A DNA stretch of 64,000 bases from contig CM034547.1 in assembly GCA_020055645.1 (NCBI GenBank), forward strand, positions 50,284,909-50,348,908, given 5' to 3'. Each line of letters starts with the position of its first letter. The first letter of the stretch is position 1. The position numbers and the translations under genes were made by a program. Positions 14,910 through 25,421 of the stretch are shown piece by piece. The notes beneath the pieces were generated by a model. It saw nothing but the letters and a program-made list of their open reading frames with translations, was not told where the DNA came from and searched no databases. The stretch is from Tomocerus qinae. Lineage: Eukaryota; Arthropoda; Collembola; Entomobryomorpha; Tomoceridae.

Positions 14910-16453
14910 TTACGCAGTCTTTGTTACCATCAAAACAGCGGAAGGGACAAGGCCTGTAAAAACGAAGTCAGTTCTAGTAATCAATCTCAGTCACAATAAA
15001 ATCTTGATTAAAACGAAACCAAATAAATACTCACCCAGAGCTTCAAGCGGAATGTCATAATCATCTCCTTCGTATACTCTACGGGGAAAGGATGTCATTA
15101 ATTTGAAATTCCCTGTCAGTCCATCAGTTCGATTAAGTTCCACATAAAGGCGTACAGAAGCTAATGGTTCGTTAGATCCAAATGTTTGTGTTAAGGTCTT
15201 TCCATTTGGTAGTCGCAACTAAATATATACAAAAATGGATTGATTCAATTTGTTTCACAACTAAAAAATTCCAGCTTCAACATAGGCGGGCATCTAATAC
15301 TGATATGTACTGCGAACAGAATTTACTAGTAACATTTGGGTTGTCACACCTGAAGTTTGGTTTCCTTATAATCTTTCTTCGGAGGAGAAACAAAGTCATT
15401 AGAGTTAGTAGATGATGGAGGCTGTTCCAATTGTACAGATGAGGAGCTGGCCACCGGTTCGGTAGTAGTAGTGGTTGCAGCGGCGGCAGTTGCATATTTG
15501 GCTTTTCTAGCCGCTTTGTCAGCTTCAATTTGTGCTTTTACTCGTTCTCTTGCCAAGCGATCTTCAGCCTTTTCTCGCCGTCTAGCTTCCATAACATCTT
15601 TAATTTCTTGCTCCTGAAGTCGTCTTTTAGCTTCGGCCAATTCTTTACCACTTCGAACTCTGTTTTTCTCTCGTTCAATTTCTTCTTTTTTCTCCCTTTC
15701 TTCTCGTTCGGCTCTTTTCTGTTTAAGTTTTTCTTCAATTCTTTTCATCTGATCTTGCTTTTCTTCTTCTGTCAAAGGCCTTTTTTCTTCAGTTGATTCG
15801 GAGAAATTAGTGTGCTTTGTTACAGTTGCATGATACTCCATTAGTTCAGCATTTTTGAAGTGTTTATTGCAACTATTGTACACAGATATCTTTGGGTTAC
15901 TAATGAATTGATGATTGAAATTGAAACTAACTTTATTATAAAAACTGATAATGACTTACTCGTCGCATTTGTAAGATCGGACAACTTCAGCACCTTCTGC
16001 TATCGCGGGCTGTGTGGACTCCGACGAAACCTGCTCCGAAGAACCTTCTTCTTGCTGAGGTTTAGTCATTTGAGACGTTTCAGGCTCGTTAGGATGAGAT
16101 AAAATCCTAAGGCCACAAAATTAATGTTTTTGAATGCACACATTTAAAACTTTTCGTTCATGAAATACAGTATATATATTTACGCTATAAAAACAGAAAA
16201 CATAAAAATCATTGTTATACCATTCCATAGCTGTTTCAACACCGGTGTTTCCTGTAACCTCAACCGCTTTTAGTCTGTAAAAATATACAATATTTCATAT
16301 TTACAGTTGTAAATAAATACTGAATTTAGTAAAATTCATTAAAATCACAATGAAATGCGGAATGAATCAATATAAATATTAAATTTTTATTCATTATTAC
16401 GCTTTGTCCCTCTCAAATCCCATATCTACCAAACTCTCAACAAAATCGGCCAT
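14910..16453 (-). CDS. UBXN1: UBX domain-containing protein 1 (SAKS1), UBA-zinc finger-UBX
   Basis: UBXN1 links ubiquitinated clients to the AAA ATPase p97/VCP. Six coding exons, listed 5' to 3' on the minus strand: 16453-16401, 16274-16221, 16106-15960, 15872-15350, 15218-15035, 14953-14910. The start MADFVESLVDMGFERDKA followed by ALKAVEVTGNTGVETAMEW is a UBA domain (residues about 1-36). A C2H2-type finger follows: KCDDCNKHF, then YHATVTKH, formed across the exon 3/4 junction. Next is the family block STEEKRPLTEEEK, then a long charged coiled coil (EREEREKKEEIEREKNR). The UBX fold runs from LRLPNGKTLTQTF through VRLYVELNR and FPRRVYEGDDYDIPLEALG to GLVPSAVLMVTKTA and the stop. All phases close. 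The order matches human UBXN1, which as I recall lacks the finger; plant UBA/UBX relatives have one. KLHDC3 follows on the same strand, with its stop about 800 bases upstream of this start. Confidence 0.93.
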
Positions 16454-17253
16454 GTTATTTGCTAATAGCACGAGTAGGCTATAATATTATGTTACTTGTC
16501 CTGGCAGATGATTTTATCAAATATACACAAAACGCTTTCAAAATTTCAAAACGCTTAAATTTTCAACCAAATCAACTGTCAACTGTGATCTTCTATAGAT
16601 CTTCTACAGTCTACGCTACTGGATGTGGCATTTTTGATTGTTGGTGAAAACTTTCAGCTAATCATTCAGTCGTTTATATTTCCCTCTTTTTCTTACCGTC
16701 ACACAATGCTCTCAATGACCCAGAAGTATTGTAGGTTTCCTATGGTCTTCCTCATGTGCAACAAAACGAACCCAAAAATAACATAGTTTGTAAACAAATC
16801 TCATTTTCCAAATTCAGTTAATGTTTAAACATTATGACACGACTGACTGTTATTTTAAAGAAGGTTGTAGTAGTCATTGCAGTCTTGGTGGGATATCTCT
16901 GCCCAAATAAAATAACAATAGTAGTATATAGTGTAGTCAGTGCAATATATAACACAGCGCTTTATTTAGATTTCAACAAGACTTCCTTCCCTACAAATTA
17001 GACAAATGTAAGTACCCCTATAATATTAGGACATAGGAGTACCATTTTAATTAGATATTCCATTTCGTTGGTTAGAATAAGTAGTGCATGCATACAAATC
17101 GAGTTTACATTTTAAACTGAGTAATCTATTTTTCACTAAACAGTTCATTAGTTAAATTAGTTAGTATCTATGTATATAGTCTATACATCACTAAAATTGC
17201 TAGTTAGTTAGTATTCGTATTAAATGAGATTTAACAAAGACATGGAGAAAATT

Positions 17254-20200
17254 TTATCCACTGCTAAGGGGAGAAATTCGGTTAGGGGTCTTCATCCACG
17301 CTATTTCTTGCATTAGATCTTTTGGTAAACACGACCTATCAACTCCGCTTTCCAATACGCGAAGTATGCAAAGAGTTTTCAAAGTAGGTTCTGCAAAAAC
17401 AATAAAAGTTTTAGACATTGAATTCATATCTGTTTACCATTCCAGTTTATAACGAACAATGGTCAAGTCGAGGGACGATTGATATTTTTGATTTTGATAA
17501 TATCAGGATTTTCTATTTGCAGGGTGCCATGAATAAAAATGTATGTGCTCATTATAATCTCTTTGGCCATTTGAAAACGGAAATAGAAATACATACTATA
17601 AAACAACAAAAACATTAGAAAGTGATTTCTTAAGAAAATGACATAGACATAGACATGGTGCAATAGAATAATGACGAGTTGTTAATAATAAAGTGGTAGC
17701 ACACTGACCTGACCTAAGACCGTAACCGTATTACACATTCGCATACGTATTCTGTTTCCAACTTACCCATGTCTAAAACAAACATGTCATCATGATCTAT
17801 AAGATTACTTTCTTCAGAAAAGTCATTATCGGGGTCTGGAGAAACGTTTTCCAATAACGATGGACTAGTTCCTCCAAAAAAGAAAACTCTATTCTCCAGC
17901 ACAACACAACCTTGGCGTCTTCTTGGGGCAGGACCTTCACCAAAGGGAACAACTTCCTTCCATTCTCCACTTTCTACAAAAAATAAACACGAACATGTGA
18001 TGTAATTTGTACAGCATATAAAATACTATCAAACTAAGCCATATGGCTATATGCAACCATCGCGCAACGTCCGTCATGCGTCAGACTTAGGCCATTTTAA
18101 ACACAAAATCAACCAAGCCACAAAAATGTAACTAATTTGTATACATAAGAATAATTCAGCACTAGTTAAAACCAATAGACCTAAATCTCATAACACGAAT
18201 TCTTTCTTACCAGGGTCATATCGAAAAAAATCATCGTAGTGTTGATCCGAAACTCCATTATAGCCCCCAAATATATACATGTAACCGCTATGCATAACTG
18301 AAATTCAATAGTTTCCTTATGCAGTTGTTGATTATAGCGAAACGTTTTCTGTGACACATTTAATAATTTAAGAGTAATAATAACAAATAAATATACAAGC
18401 AGAGTGTGATCGACGACCCAAAGGAACTTCTCCCCTAGTCTGAGGTCGAAACCATTCTTGCCTTTCAACATCTAAGCACACTAATGTGTTACAATACATT
18501 TCAGAACGTGTGTGAAAAGGTCCGTGAAGGTCTCCTCGCCCACCGAATATAAACATATAACGATCTAAATATACGGTGGCAGTGTGAAAGTCGCGGAATG
18601 AAGGTGCCTGTCCCTGTAAAAATTATATTAAATTCATTTTAAAACAAAATTATCAGTTTGGATTGTCATTTTGGCATCAAATATCAACCTAACCCTAACT
18701 TCTAACCTCAGATTTTCCAATTCCATGCCTTACTTGAGTACTTAAGCACTATAATAAACAAACCAAACTACAACGTTCTTCTAAGAGAACGATTACTAAA
18801 GTTTTACACATTAAGAGGTAGGTATGGTTTCTAATGACGATTGGGCTTGACTATCATATTCGCTCTTAACTTTTTTTGGGAAACTTGGATCTAGTCCGAG
18901 AACATTGGTCGTAGAAAGACGAAGTTGGTCTCTAAAAACGCAGAAAATGTCAATTTATAGCAGCTTGCACTTAGATTTCTACCTTTTACCTTCGTTTGCG
19001 AGTTATTGCAATTTTAATTAATATCTTGTAACCAGAGGTAAAAATTAGGAATCTAAGTTCAAGCTGCTATAAATTAACATTTTCTGCGTTTTTAGAGACC
19101 AACTTCGTCTTTCTACGACCAATATTCTCGGACTAGATTCAAGTTTCCCAAAAAAATCGTCACTTTTATGCCCTATTCATTTTGTGGTATTGTCATGGAG
19201 TAAATTTCTATGGCTATGTGTATTTTAAATCGTAGCCATAGAGACTTCCCCATTACCTGCCCCTCATTGAATTTCCCCGTATTTTGAACCACCCCTGAAC
19301 CTTAACGTAAAAGTAACTAAAGTATAAAAGTAATTAAGTCACATCTATATAAATCGTTTATCGAGCACCTTTAACGGTAGTTTCAAAAATAGTTTAGTCA
19401 GCATCGTAGTCAACGAAATAGAGGGAAAGTCATTTTTTAGGTGTCAAGGTATCCCTTATAAGGTAGGAGGTGGCGCACCCAGGTGTTACGTAACAAGGTA
19501 GGGGGAGGCTGCGCCCCTAGGTGTCACGTGGTAAGGTAGGGGGAGGCGGCGCGCCCCGTAGGGGTTGCAAAAATTTTTAGGTGTCACGTAATAAAGGTAT
19601 AGCAAAACCGCTTTTAAAAATTTTATGAGCGATTAAAAATGCACTCATCTAAAGAAACGTAAATTAGTACCTGGAAACAAAAATAATTTTTGTACTTTTT
19701 GCCCTCGGCAACCTTATTTTTGCATTCGGGCGCCTTATTTTTGCCCTTGGCTTGGCAGCCATATTTTTGAAATCTAGCCGTCATGTTGCCATTTTTATAG
19801 CCAAACTCGCCCCCTGCAATGGCGGCTCAATGTTTAATTCCGTGTTCTATTTTAGCCGGCTGAAAATGATTTTGACCAGCCAGCCGGCTGAAAATGATTT
19901 TGACCAGCCAGCCGGCTGAAAATGATTTTGACCAGCCAGCCGGCTGAAAATGATTTTGACCAGCCAGCCGGCTGAAAATGATTTTGACCAGCCAGCCGGC
20001 TGAAAATGATTTTGACCAGCCAGCCGGCTAAAACGGCTGAAATGGCTAGTGGCCAAAAATCATGGTTTTTTAAATTTTCCGATTTACCAGGATACAAGGG
20101 TTTCTCTGCAAGCCTGATAAATACATAACAAATAGATAACATAAAAGACAGACATACCTAGACATAAAAATAAAATAATACAAATACCAATATGCCTGTG

Positions 20201-21439
20201 TAATACTTTAGTAAATCTTACTCAAATACTATGCTATTGGCTATTGAGTTCTGCAATCTCCAATAAATAATAAATACATACCTATCTATCTATATGACTT
20301 GCTTTAAAAAAAATTATTATCGTTATGGTAGGTGTATAAACAATTTCAATTTAAGCTTACAGCTGTCGGGACAAAGCTCCATGTGAGTGTATTCAAATCA
20401 AGAGCATAAACATCTTGCGAAAATAATCCGATTTCTTCTTCATAACCACCTGTAAATAACAGATTATAACTAAAATCATTACTGCATCATTATCAGCCTA
20501 TTGTGTATGTAGCTCACTTTTAAAGGCCACTTTAGACTCATCCTATTCCTATCATCATCATGCTTGGTGACGTCAAAATGACGTCATGTCTCATTGGAAA
20601 CAATTTTTAGTAGATTTAAAATCAACTGATATTACGTCACAAATCGTGATGCTGATGATGATAGGAATAGGAAGAGTATAAAGCCCAAACTAAACTATAG
20701 TTCCCGTTTCATCGTCACGTTCACGTTTGGTGACGTCAAAATGACGTCATATCACATTTCAAAATTTTTTTAAATCACTGTAGGGACGTCAAATTGACGT
20801 CACCAAACGTGAACGTGACGATGAAACGGGAAGTATAGTTTGGGCTTAAGTAGCCCTTAAAGCGACCTATGGTTCTTATATGATCATTTTATTTAGTGAT
20901 CCAATAAAGATTTTTTTTACCAAATATAAACATTTTATTTCTAATCACAACTGCAGAATGCCCATCTCTCGCCCCCGGAACAACGCCTGAAACTTGTGGC
21001 TTGTCCCAAATGTTAGTTTTAGTATCAAAACGGTACAGAGTTTTACAAGCACTTTCGTCATTTCTTCCACCCCACAGATATACGAACCGACCGAAACAAA
21101 CTGTTGTATGACCATATCGTTGAAAAGGAATACTTGGATCCGCTTCATAATTTATTACTTTCCATCTAAAGGTTACTAAACGAAAAGAAAAAAAATAAAT
21201 CCATAGAAAAATGAAGAGCCACCAGAAACTGATAAACTTTATCGAGCATAAAACTACATTAGCTTAAAATAAATAGTCAGTATACTTGGGTTGAGGATGT
21301 GTACATCTATAGGTCGTTGAATTGCATAGTTTTCTTCAGTACAGTATCCTCCAAACGAATATATTAACTGATTCTGTCCCAGTATTGAGGCTAAATTGAC
21401 CCTCTTTGGTCCTCCGTCGATGTGAACAGTCCAGTGCAT
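17254..21439 (-). CDS. KLHDC3: Kelch domain-containing protein 3 (Peas-like)
   Basis: KLHDC3 is a Kelch propeller protein. The mammalian protein is a substrate receptor of a CUL2 ubiquitin ligase that reads C-terminal glycine degrons. Seven coding exons, listed 5' to 3': 21439-21286, 21175-20921, 20449-20361, 18613-18397, 18297-18211, 17973-17767, 17390-17254. The phases all close. The start MHWTVHIDGGPKRVN and YSFGGYC match the family start. Kelch blades follow: WGGRNDESACKTLYRFD, GARDGHSAVVIRNKMFIFGG, FRDFHTATVYLDRYMFIFGG, GRRSHSAFMHSGYMYIFGG, RRRQGCVVLENRVFFFGGT. The tail LIDHDDMFVLDM, LKTLCILRVLESGVDRSCLP ends in PLSSG and a stop, much like the human tail ending SSHG. So it keeps a C-terminal glycine. 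Intron 3 (18614-20360) and intron 2 (20450-20920) are packed with small repeats described separately. Confidence 0.93.
18871..19157. repeat. Foldback (inverted-repeat) element in KLHDC3 intron 3
   Basis: Two arms of about 120 bases are reverse complements with few mismatches. The left arm runs from TTTTTTTGGGAAACTTGG, and the right arm ends CAAGTTTCCCAAAAAAA. Shared inner words include CGTAGAAAGACGAAGTTGG and AAAAACGCAGAAAATG. The loop is about 50 bases. It would fold into a long hairpin in the intron RNA. No coding capacity; family not identified. Confidence 0.8.
19440..19612. repeat. GC-rich short tandem repeat in KLHDC3 intron 3
   Basis: Three to four imperfect copies of a unit of about 40 bases. 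Each copy has GGTGTCACGT followed by AAGGTAGGGGGAGGCGGCGC. It stands out against the AT-rich surroundings. No function seen. Confidence 0.6.
19855..20030. repeat. 28-bp minisatellite, about six copies, in KLHDC3 intron 3
   Basis: The unit is 28 bases long and contains AGCCGGCTGAAAATGATTTT and GACCAGCC; the copies are nearly identical. Open frames across it are a by-product of the repeat. The right flank (GGCTAGTGGCCAAAAATCAT) and the left flank (TGTTCTATTTTAGCCGGCTG) match, in reverse, the hAT-type MITE at 62101-62369. The array therefore looks like an internal expansion of one copy of that family. Confidence 0.85.
20535..20677. mobile_element. MITE-like inverted-repeat element with CRE motifs
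   Basis: The ends are inverted: CCTATTCCTATCATCATCAT on the left and ATGATGATAGGAATAGGAAG on the right. It carries two perfect TGACGTCA palindromes at 20568-20575 and 20579-20586. It lies in KLHDC3 intron 2. No coding frame. A clean target duplication was not found. Confidence 0.65.
20681..20847. mobile_element. Palindromic MITE with CRE motifs
   Basis: A 167-base near-palindrome. The left end AAGCCCAAACTAAACTATAG is the inverse of the right end CTATAGTTTGGGCTT, allowing one or two changes. The inner arms contain CCCGTTTCATCGTCACGTTC and its inverse. Perfect TGACGTCA sites lie at 20731-20738, 20742-20749 and 20795-20802. A related fragment sits near 51950-52010. It lies directly next to the preceding element. 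Confidence 0.75.
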
Positions 21440-22320
21440 GTTAATTAAGTCTCAATTTACACCAATGTACCAAAACAACTTATAGATACGCAAGATCGCA
21501 AGAATAATTTTAATGATAGTCTCAAAGCCACCTATAAACAAAATATGTCACAATTTAAAAGTTTTGATCTTCTGAGAACAAATTAACAGTTATAAAATTT
21601 ATTATTAATTGTTTAAGAAACAAGAAAAGTTAGAATATATTACCAGTTGCTTTGCAAGATTCTTGCAGGTGAGATTCAGTAGGTTGAGAGTAGACAGAGT
21701 AGAGGTTGAAATTGAACGATCAATATAATAATAAATGAAGTTTCCAGTAAATTATTAATCACTAATGATAAAGGTAAAAATCTTTTTCTACAAGAATGAC
21801 TAGATATGTGTATAATATTATATCGTCTATATTCTCTGTCGTGTGCTTACTGTGCTTATAACATCGAATATATTATATATTCTTACATTTTTCCTGAACT
21901 AGAAACTAGGCAGGGACAAGATTCACTGACTTTGATTGGTATTGAGAATTGTGACTACTATTATATAGGTCAGAAACATTTCTTATTTCTTTGGTCACTT
22001 TAGTACCTTGATTAGTCCGTATCTAAAACCTGGCAAAAAACAATAAAACAAATTGATAATTAGTATTATTTATTATTCAGTAATTTATTATTATTATAAC
22101 AAAAGATACTATTGGGTTAAAATTGTATTGGATTGGACTTGGACCTACACAGATTTTTGATTCTGTATAAGCCTAGCCAGAATAAGGCACCTTGAAATTA
22201 AAGCAATTTAGAATACTTTTATCAACTGAATCTGATGAAGTGAATTTTAATTATTAAGTCTTACATTTTCTATGAATTTTTATAACGTATAATAAAAAAA
22301 TTAATATACATTGTATTAAA

Positions 22321-22528
22321 TCTCGTTGCCCCATTTTCTGTTGCCGCTAACCCCCGATACCCCCCAACGGCAACAGCGACAACGGCGGAGACAGTGGCAA
22401 CAAAGTACCGCTGCCTAAATTCAGCCCTAAACGGGGGTAAGAATCACTTGGGGCAACGGGGGAAATATATTAAGGTAATAGGTTAACCTAGGGCAACGGG
22501 GGCAAGAGGGGTAAATGGGGCAACGAGA
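22321..22528. mobile_element. GC-rich element with short terminal inverted repeats
   Basis: It begins TCTCGTTGCCCCATTT and ends AAATGGGGCAACGAGA, an exact 16-base inverted repeat. The interior is rich in GGCAAC and GGGGCAACGG words and holds CCGCTGCCTAAATTCAG, which recurs at about 25180. It shares words with the larger element at 24128-25195. No coding frame. Confidence 0.65.
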
Positions 22529-22911
22529 TTCTGCTGCCTACATTCAGTCTTAAATTTTTAAATATTAAAAATATTTTAAATTATTGCATAATATAAATAA
22601 TTAAATACTATTGTCACCTTTATCTTAGATGTCAATGTGGTATACAATTTAAATCACTGCAGAAAATATTCCTGGTAAAAATGCGTAGTGTAGTAATGTT
22701 GCAAATGCAAACGCCATAAGGTAATGTCCATAGTATTAAAGTGGTTATGTAGACATTTAAAAACGAGTCGAAATATTTTTATCGCTTTTTCTTTGTTCTT
22801 GTATTGTACCAAATGGACAACTAATACTCAATCAATATTATTGATTGATTATGAAATGATTTCAAAAGAAAATATAAATCGGTGGCCTTTGTTTTTAAAG
22901 GGTCTGACCCC

Positions 22912-23036
22912 AAATAGACGTTTCCCACAATTGGTGACCGGTCACTAACTAAATTAACATGAATAGGTATTGAAATGACTACAGTACCTGCCTATGTTAT
23001 CCTGGAATTGTGGGAAACGTCTATTTGTTGCATTAT
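22912..23036. mobile_element. Short MITE with 21-bp terminal inverted repeats
   Basis: The left end AAATAGACGTTTCCCACAAT is the exact inverse of the right end ATTGTGGGAAACGTCTATTT, 125 bases in all. No frame and no clear target duplication. Confidence 0.7.
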
Positions 23037-23304
23037 TGTCATATAGAGTTATTTTGTTATTTGATAGACAAATTCTTGTTATATTTCTTACTTACCTTAT
23101 ACGATGTGTCTTGTGTCCCTTTCGCAAATTGGTTCCATTTTCTTTCATCTTTATACAGCTGACACGTTGACAGTGTGTTATTTGTCACCCATTATAGTCA
23201 ATAGTCAATAAATTGATGGGATTTTGCAACTTTTGACTTTACCAATAAAAAATAGCATTTTATAAATTAAATCCCTAATTAAATAACTCAATATTATGTA
23301 CTTA

Positions 23305-23625
23305 CAGTCAAATTCTACATCGCTACTCAGACTTCACTTCAAGTCTAACTTTAGTAAGGGTTGATTCAAGTCAAGTTGAAGTCCAAGTAGGGGTGGTATT
23401 CATGAAGCCCACTTGACGAAGTGAGACCTCAAAATTATTTTGTATTGAAATTTGAGCGGGAGTTTCAAAAATTTATCAAGCTCAAGTCAAGTGCCAAGGT
23501 AGGTCTGGGGGTACCTTAGAACTTGACTTCAAGTCATTACTCAAGTGAATTCTGAATACGACTTGGGACTTGAAGAGCAAGTGAAGTTCCGATTGAAGTC
23601 TGAGTAGCGATGTAGAATTCGACTG
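23305..23625. mobile_element. MITE with long terminal inverted repeats beginning CAGTC
   Basis: The left end CAGTCAAATTCTACATCGCT and the right end AGCGATGTAGAATTCGACTG are inverse with one change, and the inner arms extend the match (ACTCAGACTTCA). Both ends are flanked by TTA, a possible 3-base target duplication. The interior repeats CAAGTC/GACTTG words. No coding frame. Confidence 0.7.
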
Positions 23626-24127
23626 TTAGTCTTACGTTCTTACGCATACGTTTTGAAAGATTTTTAATAAGTATTTTTTTAATCCATCAAAACATTTGTA
23701 GCGAAATAATAATGTTATTATTATATCATTATTATACTAGATGTAGATACTCAAGACTACATTATTTATTACACGAATTGAATTTGACCCGCTAAGAACT
23801 GGAGCATCAATTTGTGTCAGCTGTGGTCTTAGAACCAATTAAACTGGATTTCGTAAGAATAAAATTTTAGCGGCAAAAGAAGGTACACTGTACTCTGTGC
23901 TGTGCTGTGATTGTAGAGATTTAGAGAAAATAGAATACTAATTGCTCATTGTGCTCAGCTCATACTCTATCCAGACAATCCAGAGAATACTGATATTTGG
24001 TACAGATTTTTTAAAAAGATTGGAGATTTCATTCTGTTTCAAGTCATTTATAGTGGCTACAGTGGTTAGTGATTTATTGACTCTGGACTCTGGACACTAG
24101 AGTAGCTGAGGTGACAGTTGTAACCGG

Positions 24128-25195
24128 CTCCGTTGGGAGGTATCGAGGGTTAGCGGCAACAGCATAACAGCGGCGACACAGCTACAACCATACTAGCGGA
24201 CCGGCGGCAACAGAGACACCCTAATCTGATTTCCTCTGTTGCCGCTAAACCTAAAGATAGAATAAACGAGTAAGGTTACCCGTCCTACGGACGGAGTTAA
24301 TAACAGGGTGCTTGAAATTTCAAAAAAATGAAAAGAATTTTTTTTAATTTGAAAACTAATTTAAAACAAACTTAAAAAATTTATTATTTACAAAAATGTT
24401 TTAAATTTTTCTTTTAATTTTTAAATAACAAACCCTTAAACTTAGGAATTTAACTCCATATACCCGTGCATTTACTAAGTTTAGATATTTGGATTGAAGT
24501 CTCCCATCCATGCTACACAATTTAAGAATATGAGTTGGAAATCTCCCACTTATGCTACACCTTTTAGGAATATGAGTTGGAAGTCTCCCACTTATGCTAC
24601 ACCTTTCAAGAATAAGAGTTGGAAATCTCCCACTTATGCTACACCTTTTAGGAATATGAGTTTGAAGTCTTCCACTTATGCTACACCTTTTAGGAATATG
24701 AGTTGGAAGTCTCCAACCCATGCTACACAATTTAGGAATATGATTTGGATGTCTCCCACTTATGCTAGTGAATTTTAGTTGCAAGAGTCAAGCCGAGAAT
24801 ATAATATTATTTATTTTCGTTTGTGTGTTGAGAGCCTGGATTTATTTGTTACATTTCAACGCCACTGAGCCAAATTCCGGCTTTGAAATGATAACGGAAA
24901 CACACATACACACTTTACATTAATCTTATTGATAGGAATTCGAAATTAGTCGATGTGTCAATTATCAATGTCGCTGTGTTGCTCTTAGAGCATTGAGCTC
25001 AAGTCAGCAGTGCACTATCAACTATCTTTAGATTTAGCGGCAACAAAGGAAATCAGATTAGGGTGTCTCTGTTGCCGCTGGTCCGCGTTGCCGCTGTTGC
25101 CGCTAGTGGTTGTAGCTGTGTCGCCGCTGTTGCCGCTAACCCCCGATACCTCCCAATGGCAACAGCGGCAACGAAGTACCGCTGCCTAAATTCAG
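24128..25195. mobile_element. Inverted-repeat element with about 130-bp GC-rich arms
   Basis: The left arm (about 24128-24262) reads GGGTTAGCGGCAACAGC through ACACCCTAATCTGATTTCCT to CTAAACCTAAAGATAG. The right arm (about 25025-25195) is its inverse, starting CTATCTTTAGATTTAGCGGC and ending near CCCGATACCTCCCAATGG. The 760-base interior holds the 42-bp tandem array. No transposase is visible. It is probably non-autonomous. Confidence 0.65.
24483..24772. repeat. 42-bp tandem repeat, about seven copies
   Basis: The unit of 42 bases contains AATATGAGTTGGAAGTCTCC and CACTTATGCTACACC. Because 42 is divisible by three, both strands stay open, giving 14-residue peptide repeats (for example FRNMSWKSPTYATP on +). 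It has a start and a stop on + (24494-24778), but nothing outside the repeat looks coding and it lies inside an inverted-repeat element. I treat it as a minisatellite. Confidence 0.75.
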
Positions 25196-25229
25196 CCATA
25201 CAGACAAAGAGTGAAGACTGATGATTTTA

Positions 25230-25344
25230 AATGAATATCTTCATGGTACGAAGGATCCCGCCAACAAACTCACTTGTATTCACATCAAATTCACCACAAA
25301 TCGGTCTACTCACTAGATGTCAAGTGAAATACAGATATGGGCTA
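25230..25344. mobile_element. Partial MITE just upstream of TERT
   Basis: It shares ATGAATATCTTCATGGTACG and AAGGATCCCGCC with the right arm of the element at 30210-30415, in the same orientation, and ends in CAGATATGGGCTA, like that element's end. Only one half is present. It ends 77 bases before the TERT start codon, so it lies in or next to the promoter or 5' UTR. Confidence 0.7.
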
Positions 25345-25421
25345 TTATAAAGATGGCCATTCATCATTCATGATTGTGTTTAAGTTTGACTAAGAAATGT
25401 TTACTTAATTTTACAGTAAAA

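Noticed and set aside
15530-15796. An 88-codon Phe/Ser-rich frame on + opposite UBXN1
   Set aside because: It is the antisense shadow of the UBXN1 coiled-coil exon.
19847-20142. Open frames of 69 and 96 codons on the minus strand with repeated [15 protein letters not shown]
   Set aside because: They are translations of the 28-bp minisatellite inside a KLHDC3 intron.
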